Positions 35,001 to 43,632 of a stretch of 64,000 nucleotides of DNA are shown piece after piece; within the stretch, counting starts at the first letter, position 1, and every line of letters begins with the position of its first letter. Origin of the DNA: Obscuribacter phosphatis_A (GTDB taxonomy: Bacteria > Cyanobacteriota > Vampirovibrionia > Obscuribacterales > Obscuribacteraceae); assembly GCA_017303615.1 (NCBI GenBank), contig JAFLCK010000010.1, positions 87,985-151,984 of the forward strand. Reading direction: 5' to 3'. The notes beneath the pieces are model-generated. The model was given only the letters and a program-made list of their open reading frames with translations. It did not search any database and was not told the DNA's origin. Made by a program: the position numbers and the translations under genes.

Positions 35001-38000
35001 AACGGCATCGCGCAAAGCATCGACTGTGGCACAAATTGCCGCATCGCCCACTTGCCTGTTGAAACCCAAACTGCGGTTAAAGCGAGTCACACCGTTCACT
35101 CCGGCAAAACCCTTCACATCACAAACAATCAAGCTATCCACTGCACCATCGGCGATTCCCTTTCTCAGCAACTCTTCATAATGGTGTTTGGCTACTATGC
35201 CGGTGCCCCTATCAAGCTGATAGGCGGCCTTAAGCTTGTCTCCTTCACGCTCTAAGACAGAAGCCAAAACCAAAAGGTCGCGCTCACTTAGCTTGCCGGC
35301 AAAGAGCCTATCTAGGGCAATATCAAGCTGCCGCATATCTAGTTCTTTACCGGGCTCGAAAGAAAGCTTGCAGGAATGCTCATTGTCTTTGAACAAAAGT
35401 GCCATCAATGTATGCGAAAGCGTATCAGAAGAAAGCAATTCCTGCCGGCCAACATTGACCAAGCGCCTTGCCTCGTGCCCATGCAGCTGAGAGGGCATAG
35501 AAACATTCTTCACCATAACCAAGTAATTTTTCTGCGGACCATTACCGTGCACGTCATTCATGATATCGAGAGTCGATCGCGCACCATCAGCATCTGACAA
35601 ACTAATAGTTCGAGGAGCATTCTTGCCTGTGGCAGCAACTTCAATGATCACTTCACTGCTGTCCGTACGATTAAACTGAGGCTCACCCGAAAGCCCAGCT
35701 TGCTCAGAAGGTGGAATACGAATCGGCATTTTCCTACCATCTGCACTATTACCTACAAGCCAAACATGGTCGGAGGCAGGAAAAATCTTCATAGACTGCA
35801 AAAGCTCGCTCATCACTTGGGCACTGCCTTTGGGAGCGATGACAGCAAACTTATCACCGGCAAGCTTGACCGCCAACGCATCTTGCAAACCGCAGTCGCG
35901 CAGATACTGGCTGGCAGCCTTTAGTACCATATCGCCTGTGGCATGGCTGAATTTATCGTTAGCCTGCTTAAATCCGGCCAGATTAAGCACTGTTGCTTCA
36001 TAGTTTTCAAGGACGCCCCGACTCCGCAAGTTCTCCAACTTCCATTCCATGCCGGCCTGACTATAAATGCCATGCACCGCATCAAAAGTTGCTTTATCGA
36101 AGGTCTCGCCCAAATTTACTCTAAGCGCATTGACTATGCGAGTTTTGGCGTCGAGCTCGCTGCTATGGGGTATAAAGTCGTGATTTTGCTCTTTAAACCG
36201 CGACAAAAGCCTATCTAGCTCTTGCTGCTCAGACTTGCCGATCTTGAGATTGAAAGAAAGTTCTCGAAAAGCCTTATCGATGCTGCCAGATGCTTCAGGA
36301 GATTCCGAAGCATTGCGCATAGACCGGAGAGCCCAGCCCAGCGACTCAGCTTCGTCCGCCGATACCGCCAGCGGTGCCTCTCCGTCCTTTAGCAAGCGGT
36401 CTCTTGAAGATTCATAAGGTCCGTCAAGTTCGCCAACGGCAATTCTTTCCTCCAAAACAGCCATATCAGACAATCTACGCTGCACTCTTGCCAAAGCGCC
36501 TAGATACTCTCGGTCCTTAGAGTGCACCCCCATATCAATAAGATCAGACTTATCGATGCATCCACCAGCAAGCATGTCCTGCAACTGTAAGCGTAATAAT
36601 TGCTCTGCTCTTTCGCCATCTAAGAGCTTGCGACGACGACAGAGTTCATCGACAAAATCGCGTTCAACTTGCTTGTACTCGCTATGCAGCTCTCTGGCAG
36701 ACGGCGCTCGGCCATCCATGACTCTGTCCAGGGACTCTTGGGCCGTACCCGCATCAGCTGCCACTATACGCTTATCGAGCACGGCGCTCAGCAAACCAGT
36801 CTTCCAGGCTAAAAGCTCCGCCTTGTCATAACAATCTCCACCGCCTTGCCTTATCCTTGCCGCAAGAAGCTCTAAAAACTCTGGGCTGCTGCTCTGCAAA
36901 GTGGTGACAAAAGCCCGAGTTGCAGACATCACTTCATGGCTGTCAGATTTATCCCAGGTATTTCCAAAGACGACTTCGATGCGTTCGGTATCGGGCACTA
37001 AGACTGCCTTGCCATCGACAACGACCTCTTTGGCAGCAAGACCTTGTGCCGTATAGCGATCTGCCGGCAAAGAACGAATATCTTTAACTATCCTTACATG
37101 CCCACCGTCCCTTGTTAGACCGTGCGCCCCAAGGTGAGCCGCATCCATCTGCACTACGGCATAGAGATTGCCACTAGCTTTAATACCAGCAAGTTGATTG
37201 ACAAAGTCGGTTTGGTCTTTGGGCGACTGCACCACAAACCTCTCAACCCGGCCGGTCAACTTGGTCAGCATCGGCTCTATATCAGAGGCATAATATTTTT
37301 TGCGTGGTTCCGGCTCGCTACCTCTGATGATGTCCATCATGGCGGTCTGGGCAATCTGACTTACTTCTAGCCTCTTACCATCAGCCCAGACCACACCGGG
37401 CGCTTGGTGGGCTAGCGCATCGCCATCCGCCTCGATGGTGAGGACGCCACCTTTGGCAAGGTCCACCACTTTTCCATTGGCATGCACGACCAAGCCGGTG
37501 TCATTAAGTCGACGCATCATCTGGAAGAATGTCTCAGGATGCAAGAAATACTCACGCTGTTCTGTGGCAGCCATGGCGCAAGTGGGATTACGCCCCTGGC
37601 TCAAGAGTTCAGGTCTGGCAGCTAAACTTGTCAACTCTTCAGCCCAGCGAACTCGCCTTTCTAGAGGCACCTTACCATCGTGGTCTAAAAGGCAGTTCAA
37701 TTCATACAAAACTTTGGCATACTTTTCTTGGCCGCTCACCCCCTCGGCCTTCAAGCGAAACTCTATATCTAAAACATCTTCACGAATACGCCCTGCCACA
37801 AGAGAATCGGGCACAGAGAGCAAATTACGATGCAGTTTGTCTTTCTCACTAGCCAGATCGACTTTACCAATTGCATCACCGGGCACATAAACTCTGCGCG
37901 AGCCATCAAGATAACGAGTAACTGTAACACCGTGGTCATCAGTTTGATGCACGACTCCATCGTCTGAGACTTCAAGAAATCTAGCCACTCTCTCTGGTGG

Positions 38001-41000
38001 CGCCCCCGGTACAGTCAGATGCCAGCCGTCGGGCTGTCTATCCAGACTTACCTCACCACCCAGCAAAAGCTTGCTGAGTCGATTTTTTCCATCTCTATAT
38101 ATCTGGGTCTTATTTCCATCAGCGTCGACTAATTCGGATAAAAGCCCATTCTCTCGAGCTAAAGAGCTGCCATCGGCAAAATGCAGCTTCTCGGTGCCAT
38201 GCTTGTCAACGGTGCGCACACGGCCCTTATCACCAAGCTCAAGCTCAGAGAACTCAGCACTCTTAACCAGTTTATCCTGAAAATAGAAAGACCAACCTCT
38301 CTCATCTTTTCTAAACTCACCCCCCGGAAAAACCTCTACACGGCTTAGTGCTTGCGAAGCATCGCGATGAAACTTGGCATCGGCAAATAGACCTTTAGCA
38401 GAGTTAGAAGAGCCAATATTGGGCGCTGCCTGCACAGTCTTGTCTAAATGTTCCTGTGCTTGCTCTTGTCGCCTTTGCTGATTACCCTCGTCTTTACCGG
38501 CACTGACCGCCCAGCCTGACTGCCCTGCAGCAGGTTTACTCTTATCACTGATTGCATCGCCCTTAGGAAGCTCAGCAGACTTAACATCGCTTGCCGACTG
38601 TCTGTTTATCTTTTCTTCGATGTATGAAATTTCTTGAGCGTGCAACTCATCTCTTTGCCTATGAGTCTTCTGCGTCTCAATTCCGCTACCTAGATGATGG
38701 GTCAAACTATGCGTAATTGGATGGGTAAAAGCAGCAGTGGCGGCTCCTTCTAATGCCCGGTCAAAGATAAAGGCATTCATCCTTGCTTCGTTCTTATGCT
38801 CCTCGTACATCTGATCGTCTACTTTATCGACAGCAATGCCAAGCTCGCGAGCAATATTCTCGCGTTCTACTTTGCGCACCTCTGTAAGCGCCATTAAGGC
38901 TGAATTGGTCGAATTATTAATGAGATTCTCAGCATAACTTGAGACCATTCCATCAAACAACCGATCACGTTGGCTAAGTGCTCTCTTGGACGATTCCAAA
39001 AATTTTGGACCGACATTGACATGGGTTAAGTTACCGACAAAATCTCCAGCCAGAGTCCAAGCGGTACCGGCCATATTATTGCCGATAAAGTTCTTGAGAT
39101 TGAGATCAATCTCAGCCCCTGCTCTTCCCGAGCCGACTACGTTAAAGCCGACAGTCTGGAGGGTGGCATTACAGGCGGTGCCGACCATGCCGATAGCCGA
39201 AAAGCTTTGAGGACCACCTATAGCAAGCTTACCGAGCAGATCGGCTGACTTCTTATTGCTCAGAAGTTCGCAAGCAGCCTGCACCGCCTTAGCTTCGCGG
39301 CCCCCCTTAGACAGCAGTTCGGCCAGCTTAAGAGCCTGTGGGTTCTCGGATAGTTCTGCCAAAACTCGCGTACTCACTTTAGATAGCTGTCCGCTAGCCT
39401 GCAATTCAGCTAGCTTCTCTAGATTGCCGACCAATTTGCCTTCTTGGGCAAGCCCCTGCAATTTCGGCAAATAACGAGCGTCGGCAAGAGCGTCGACCAC
39501 TTCTGCCGATTTACCAAGGGCGCTAAAACTACCTGAGGTCTTACCGATGCCACCGGTGGCCAGCATCAATGTAGTCTCAAGCCCACCGGCACCGGCATTC
39601 TGGGCAAACTGCCGCCAATCGCCGCCCCGGGTCTGTCTTATGGCAGCACTGCTTAAACCTCCACCAACCAAAGTGGTGAGAGCCCCTTGCGCCAAAGTAA
39701 TTTTGCCGGCGTTTACAAGCAAAGAAGTACCGCCCGAGACAAAAGTGGTAGCCACCATGGCCAGACCTTCTCGGGCACTGGCTTGGTTGCTGCGACCCTG
39801 GGCGGAAAGTTCAGCAGCATCACTGGCGGAAAGATTAAGCTCTCGCATACGCCGCTCGATACTATCAATATTGCGCATGGCATCAGCAGTGGTGAGAGTG
39901 TTGCCGTCAACGCCCTCATCAAAAAGTTGGTTCATTTGCTTTTGCATAAGCTTACCAGCGCCATCTGCACTGCCGGCGACACCATCAAGCTGCGCTTCCC
40001 TACCGCCCATGGCTTTATCTGCCAGAGCGCCAAGACCAAGCCAGGTTTCTTCATCTTTATATTGCTTAGCCGAAAGTGCAATCGAAGACCTAGCTTCGTT
40101 ACTTCTTCTCAGAACTTCCTGCGCGTCAATTAAGCCACCGCCGATAAGATTGCCGCCGGCATCGCGTCGGGGCGCCCCTAAGCCCATAATCAAGCGTTCA
40201 CCATTCACACCATCTATTTGCATTTTGAACAAGAAGTTTCGTTCACTCTGTAAATCAATCAGATCTTTCTGTCCAAAAATTTCAGCTTTATAGCCGGGTT
40301 TGAGCACTCCACAAGGAGCCTTACCCTTCTCACCATCTGCTCTTACCCATTCGACTTCTCCATCACTTCGCCTTTTAGCCTGCGCATGATAAAGTTTGCC
40401 GTGGTCAGCCACATAGTGCGCATTGCCGAGGCGCATAGCGCCGCTTGTTTTTTTTATATCTTCAGTTGAATTCATCGGAGGCACTTTAATGGTCTGCCCC
40501 TGGTAGTGTCGACCTTCTTTATTGTGCTCAGCCCTGACTATATCGCGCGGACCTCTTCGCAAAAGTTCGAGGGCGGTAAAGCCACTCTCAGGCAGTGAAG
40601 CATCTTTGACGCCCAAACTATCAACATCATTCAAAAGCTTGTTATAGCGCTTAGCAAGCTCGCTTGTGCGCTTGTCTGCAGAGATAAGATTGTCATCTTT
40701 ACTATCTTTAGACAAAAGCTTGGCATAAGCACATTCTTGGGCAACTTGTTTGCGCAGAGTGTCTGTCGACAGCAAACCTTGACCATCATTGACCCAATTG
40801 AGCGTGCGCGACTTGCCGTCTTTATCCAAATAGTTGCAACCAAAAACGGTACCACGCAATTCAGCCGAACCCAGCGACTTAACACCCTCTTGGTCAGGCC
40901 AGACTACTTTTCCTGTGGCAAAGTCTACACTGCCAACCGGGTGCTCAGAACCAGCTTTATAAATGAGCTTTCCGTTGACAACAAACTCTTCTATCTCACC

Positions 41001-43526
41001 CGGCTTACCCAAAACTGGACGCAAGATCTTGCCTGAGACTTGCGCACCAGGGGCAACTTGCTCTAGTTCATGACCGGGTTTATCAATTTCACGTGCCAGT
41101 CTCTCTTTTGGCGACAAGCCGCTATTTACATACTGCTCGTGATTGGCTTTGAGCTTTTGCAGTTCTTGGGCATCGGCTTGCCCACCAGAAAGTAATTTAT
41201 TAATGGTAGACATATCAGAGTGAAACTGTCTGGCGGCTAGACCAAAGGCGGTTTCCTTCGCCTCCGCTGCATAGTCTTCATTTTTGCGATATTCAGAATA
41301 AAGAAACCCCGCTCCACTTGAGTATTTAAATTTCTCAAGCAGTTCTGACCTTTCCTTGTGCTCTGCTGAGTCTTTGTACTGCTTGGTCTTATCTTTGAAA
41401 TTATTTGTAGAAAGTTCTGCATAATCATCTAGATTGACAATCAGGCTGCTATTGGGTCGAATCGTTCCATCGGCTTGTCTTTCAGCCTTACCGGCAACCA
41501 CTCCCTGTATAAGCCTTTCGTCGCCATCGACTTTTGCCCTAAAGACCAAGCCTTCGACTTCATTGAGCATAAGTCGCTTATTGCCGACTACTAATGCACC
41601 ACCGGTAAACTGCCTATCTGTTTCATTCAAGGTAGGCACTTCAAAGTTGGCAAGCTGACGATTAGTGCGCTTATCAATAAGCATGCCCAGCCTAAGCTCA
41701 GTCTCGCCCGCAGCTTCGGAGCCCAATTCTAAGCTCAAGCCAGGAGGCAAACTAACATTACCACTTGCCGTACGACTAAAATTGATGCGGCGCTCAAAAC
41801 CGTCTTCTTTTCCTATAAAACTGCTGCCAGTAAGCGCCTGTGCCATAGGCGTACCGTCTTTCTCGGCTTGGGCGAGTTCTCGATTGAAATAGACTTTGCC
41901 GTCTTGGGCGACCTGACCAAATAATTGTTTGCCTTGAAAAACATGGCCACCAATGGTAAGCATGCGCTCACGGCCATTCTCAATATAGCCTGTGAACCCG
42001 CCATTCTTTACGCCTTCACCACCGCCCCCGCTCAAAGACTGCCCGGCGGTCAAATCCAAATAGAGCCCATCTGTACCTTTGCCGGTGAAGGCGGCAGCAC
42101 GTTTAGCATCAGTCAAAATATTGAAGGTCTCACTGCCCATGGTGACATCACCATTATCTCTAATGGTGCCGAGCTTTTCTTTATTGGGTCCATAAATCAC
42201 CCCATTTTCAACATACCGACTGACAAATCTATCGCCGTCTTTAAAGGCGAGGGTGCCAAATGCTTTGTCGCCTTGACGCGGCGCAGACGGACCGCGCACG
42301 GCAAGCAGTTCACCGTGATCCATGGGCGCCATTCTCTCGTCTTTCATACCAGAGAGCAGTGCTAGTTCTTTGGCGCCTTTCTCGCCCAAGTCTCCGGTTT
42401 CACCACTGACCACAGCCGGTCGACAATTTCTATCAAATTTGACAGTAAAGTCTTGGGCACCAGCCTTACTTTTTAGAGAAAACTCTCGCAGTCGACCCAT
42501 CTCATCATAAACACCAGTTTGAGCAGCTACAGTTTTGCCGCCCTCCAACTGTTCATGACAGACTTTAACTTTGCCGACGTTAAAGTCGCTCTCTGTTTTG
42601 GAACGCGAGATCGGATTAATACTGTCTTTTTTGAGATCGAAATGCTCAATACATTCGGTATGTATCCCCTTCTCATTTCTGTAAGTGCGATCAAGCCGAG
42701 TGGAAGCCTTGTTATTCTCAAGTGCCTCAGGGTTGGCAAATACATACTGATGCCTCAGTTCTCCACTTTCATCAAACTGGCTTGCCACCACTGCTTCACT
42801 TACTCTGCCGGCAGGTCCCTTGCTCGGTTTTTTCTCGTATTTATATTGTGTTCTGGCTCGCTCGGTTCTGGATGAGTCAAAAAATCGCTTCTCGCGCCTA
42901 CGACCAGAGGCATCTCTTTCAATGACAGAGTAGGTACCTTCTGGTGTGACATGGGTTTCTAAAGTGATTTCTTCTTGTTTGTGTTCTTGTTTATGTTCTG
43001 CGAGCTTCTTTCTTTGCTCGATGACATTGCCGCTCTTTTCATCAAATCTAATAGACACATTTCTAGAACTTTCACCACCGGCGACAAAAGTACCGTGCTT
43101 ATCGACAACTGCATAACCGGTCAGCTTCCCAGGTTGCTTCGCATCTTTGTATTCAAGCTTTAGTGTTGAGCCATTTTTTGCCCTAATCTCAGCAGTGTGC
43201 CCACCTTTAGAATCTGCCACTTTAGAGATGCGTCGCTCTTGCGGAACAAATTTATGAGCGCTCCCCTCAGAATGAGACTGCTTTTCTGCTCGAGCAATGA
43301 ACGACTTAACCTCTTTCTGTCCTTCTTTCACTTTGGCGCCTAAATAGCGCACCACCGGATGCTTTTCAATATGCTTGACCACAGCACTGGTGGTCTTGTG
43401 CCAAAGATCAGAAGCAATATTGTGAGAAGCCTTTGGAGAAGCCTTAGGGGCAGCTGCAACTTCCCGATGAGAGTCTCCTCCGCCTTTAGGGGCAGCGGCT
43501 TTCCCTCCAGAATTTCCTTTTACCAT
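32079..43526 (-). CDS. Giant multidomain protein: papain-like peptidase, two GGDEF-like domains, zincin
   Basis: One open frame encodes about 3815 residues. In order it shows a Lys/Ala-rich start without a signal peptide, and a beta-rich region of YD/RHS-like strands to about residue 1100. A Gly/Ala/Thr-rich hydrophobic segment lies near 1256-1310 (FVSGGTSLLVNAG, TTLVGGGLSSA). A papain-like domain has Cys 1983 (NPTCAMAATEQ), His 2143 (DGGHVRIVKD) and Asn 2189 (FGNTWDK). A first GGDEF-like domain is degenerate (LAGDKFAV near 2557), and a second reads RLGGDELGLV at 2861. A C-terminal zinc-peptidase motif HEFVHADQD lies at 3394. The make-up resembles large polymorphic toxins or effectors. The ATG at 43526 is chosen over a TTG 12 bases upstream. 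It diverges from the 43633 gene. Confidence 0.85.
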   Translation of the reverse strand: MVKGNSGGKAAAPKGGGDSHREVAAAPKASPKASHNIASDLWHKTTSAVVKHIEKHPVVRYLGAKVKEGQKEVKSFIARAEKQSHSEGSAHKFVPQERRISKVADSKGGHTAEIRAKNGSTLKLEYKDAKQPGKLTGYAVVDKHGTFVAGGESSRNVSIRFDEKSGNVIEQRKKLAEHKQEHKQEEITLETHVTPEGTYSVIERDASGRRREKRFFDSSRTERARTQYKYEKKPSKGPAGRVSEAVVASQFDESGELRHQYVFANPEALENNKASTRLDRTYRNEKGIHTECIEHFDLKKDSINPISRSKTESDFNVGKVKVCHEQLEGGKTVAAQTGVYDEMGRLREFSLKSKAGAQDFTVKFDRNCRPAVVSGETGDLGEKGAKELALLSGMKDERMAPMDHGELLAVRGPSAPRQGDKAFGTLAFKDGDRFVSRYVENGVIYGPNKEKLGTIRDNGDVTMGSETFNILTDAKRAAAFTGKGTDGLYLDLTAGQSLSGGGGEGVKNGGFTGYIENGRERMLTIGGHVFQGKQLFGQVAQDGKVYFNRELAQAEKDGTPMAQALTGSSFIGKEDGFERRINFSRTASGNVSLPPGLSLELGSEAAGETELRLGMLIDKRTNRQLANFEVPTLNETDRQFTGGALVVGNKRLMLNEVEGLVFRAKVDGDERLIQGVVAGKAERQADGTIRPNSSLIVNLDDYAELSTNNFKDKTKQYKDSAEHKERSELLEKFKYSSGAGFLYSEYRKNEDYAAEAKETAFGLAARQFHSDMSTINKLLSGGQADAQELQKLKANHEQYVNSGLSPKERLAREIDKPGHELEQVAPGAQVSGKILRPVLGKPGEIEEFVVNGKLIYKAGSEHPVGSVDFATGKVVWPDQEGVKSLGSAELRGTVFGCNYLDKDGKSRTLNWVNDGQGLLSTDTLRKQVAQECAYAKLLSKDSKDDNLISADKRTSELAKRYNKLLNDVDSLGVKDASLPESGFTALELLRRGPRDIVRAEHNKEGRHYQGQTIKVPPMNSTEDIKKTSGAMRLGNAHYVADHGKLYHAQAKRRSDGEVEWVRADGEKGKAPCGVLKPGYKAEIFGQKDLIDLQSERNFLFKMQIDGVNGERLIMGLGAPRRDAGGNLIGGGLIDAQEVLRRSNEARSSIALSAKQYKDEETWLGLGALADKAMGGREAQLDGVAGSADGAGKLMQKQMNQLFDEGVDGNTLTTADAMRNIDSIERRMRELNLSASDAAELSAQGRSNQASAREGLAMVATTFVSGGTSLLVNAGKITLAQGALTTLVGGGLSSAAIRQTRGGDWRQFAQNAGAGGLETTLMLATGGIGKTSGSFSALGKSAEVVDALADARYLPKLQGLAQEGKLVGNLEKLAELQASGQLSKVSTRVLAELSENPQALKLAELLSKGGREAKAVQAACELLSNKKSADLLGKLAIGGPQSFSAIGMVGTACNATLQTVGFNVVGSGRAGAEIDLNLKNFIGNNMAGTAWTLAGDFVGNLTHVNVGPKFLESSKRALSQRDRLFDGMVSSYAENLINNSTNSALMALTEVRKVERENIARELGIAVDKVDDQMYEEHKNEARMNAFIFDRALEGAATAAFTHPITHSLTHHLGSGIETQKTHRQRDELHAQEISYIEEKINRQSASDVKSAELPKGDAISDKSKPAAGQSGWAVSAGKDEGNQQRRQEQAQEHLDKTVQAAPNIGSSNSAKGLFADAKFHRDASQALSRVEVFPGGEFRKDERGWSFYFQDKLVKSAEFSELELGDKGRVRTVDKHGTEKLHFADGSSLARENGLLSELVDADGNKTQIYRDGKNRLSKLLLGGEVSLDRQPDGWHLTVPGAPPERVARFLEVSDDGVVHQTDDHGVTVTRYLDGSRRVYVPGDAIGKVDLASEKDKLHRNLLSVPDSLVAGRIREDVLDIEFRLKAEGVSGQEKYAKVLYELNCLLDHDGKVPLERRVRWAEELTSLAARPELLSQGRNPTCAMAATEQREYFLHPETFFQMMRRLNDTGLVVHANGKVVDLAKGGVLTIEADGDALAHQAPGVVWADGKRLEVSQIAQTAMMDIIRGSEPEPRKKYYASDIEPMLTKLTGRVERFVVQSPKDQTDFVNQLAGIKASGNLYAVVQMDAAHLGAHGLTRDGGHVRIVKDIRSLPADRYTAQGLAAKEVVVDGKAVLVPDTERIEVVFGNTWDKSDSHEVMSATRAFVTTLQSSSPEFLELLAARIRQGGGDCYDKAELLAWKTGLLSAVLDKRIVAADAGTAQESLDRVMDGRAPSARELHSEYKQVERDFVDELCRRRKLLDGERAEQLLRLQLQDMLAGGCIDKSDLIDMGVHSKDREYLGALARVQRRLSDMAVLEERIAVGELDGPYESSRDRLLKDGEAPLAVSADEAESLGWALRSMRNASESPEASGSIDKAFRELSFNLKIGKSEQQELDRLLSRFKEQNHDFIPHSSELDAKTRIVNALRVNLGETFDKATFDAVHGIYSQAGMEWKLENLRSRGVLENYEATVLNLAGFKQANDKFSHATGDMVLKAASQYLRDCGLQDALAVKLAGDKFAVIAPKGSAQVMSELLQSMKIFPASDHVWLVGNSADGRKMPIRIPPSEQAGLSGEPQFNRTDSSEVIIEVAATGKNAPRTISLSDADGARSTLDIMNDVHGNGPQKNYLVMVKNVSMPSQLHGHEARRLVNVGRQELLSSDTLSHTLMALLFKDNEHSCKLSFEPGKELDMRQLDIALDRLFAGKLSERDLLVLASVLEREGDKLKAAYQLDRGTGIVAKHHYEELLRKGIADGAVDSLIVCDVKGFAGVNGVTRFNRSLGFNRQVGDAAICATVDALRDAVRMSEIPQELVDKIVVARLGGDELGLVLPAGLTREQKHYLLGQVDSIRLALSVEGDIVDIRRFNPGETLRPREVDIGVAAGLADLKVARTEFDFRLQLDALKSAGRIEEAQAMLARAKESHLLPHARLKDIDSGLSREGAQLRLELHSILQGQGDAASEHVKQRQKQFRVFKENTLPVAKEIMDALLVVEDDSIRLASAEKILRASALEKTAKDSIRELLLDGRNREMTVEQVAFILGERMSFSRANPQYAGLNVQIARMHTAAFPLWFKVGESVERVQRSRLVKNGEVSSVFGMKTTVVVGGMYDDKGRWKVGELAVYTENGTLIGGRAYELQNQAIQALKNAKVPFSKEMFEANAKLAEADRLTYIIEQTQKRSQELGKDLVGGIVRQKFDGSGGIKTFVQQARERNGELSILDAHEALSINFAELSEKGTDRLRDVHLLLNDHPHFKQESMQKFAMHLDDAVTEKIMEEYDGNFDPAVARRFAQHLESGINEYARQCQPDEPLQISVVARPDRFFKPGELMAYRPGSGQILIRYSDLANPGMLENYALFHEFVHADQDRAKFRLAALTCLRKNGTVDVPSMVEEYCLQSGHSRIDPLELSFATNELKLAQGWLADRRKLSDAELAIDPEYIRASRLMESSKNPQPINTAHIKAQADAIIKLNPLQVETSPSRFLQEVMGSVDLQSLYFRSPIFSDVLQQRDIEYLGRLSESGNLEAVLFDSDNKAGLNARTRIRLQCKYLAEQLETSGNTEVFDRQMKGLFEKMMVENFVEALQHKKKVDFRNYVHDQRELEANYAGHLFAKTSGNGALRLPRAGTSIRHVDDMIREVRQAFPIEGKEARGLLSALGSPDDKRKADSKKTVEDDQDLVDFSALSDLLTSFDRGSEASKVADDVHEKGVNIMMDTGVPSTSIDWSQASRSVSSLQDDDEKAGMSHILNTLKDDATAAALERAKAYHAYLEAVRLHRSRDMGI

Positions 43527-43546
43527 GTTCAGGAGCAACCTATAAA

Positions 43547-43585
43547 ACTGGGTATAAAATGGTTCCTAATGTAGAAATACCCAGT
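43547..43585. promoter_or_regulatory. 9-bp inverted repeat between divergent genes, candidate operator
   Basis: ACTGGGTAT (43547-43555) and its perfect complement ATACCCAGT (43577-43585) are centred 30 bp apart, about three helical turns. They fall in the 106-bp gap between the giant gene and the opposite gene and overlap A/T-rich sequence suitable for -10 boxes (TATAAA at 43553). A regulator binding here could control both. Confidence 0.45.
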
Positions 43586-43632
43586 CTGATGAGACATCAA
43601 CAAATAGAATCAACAACACCAGGGACGTAGAT

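Noticed and set aside
39547..40293. 248-codon open frame on the plus strand inside the giant gene
   Set aside because: It is antisense to well-formed coding sequence of the giant protein, is biased to Ala, Pro, Ser and Leu as expected from reading codons backwards, and has no family pattern. Many similar antisense frames across 32-43.5 kb were dropped for the same reason.
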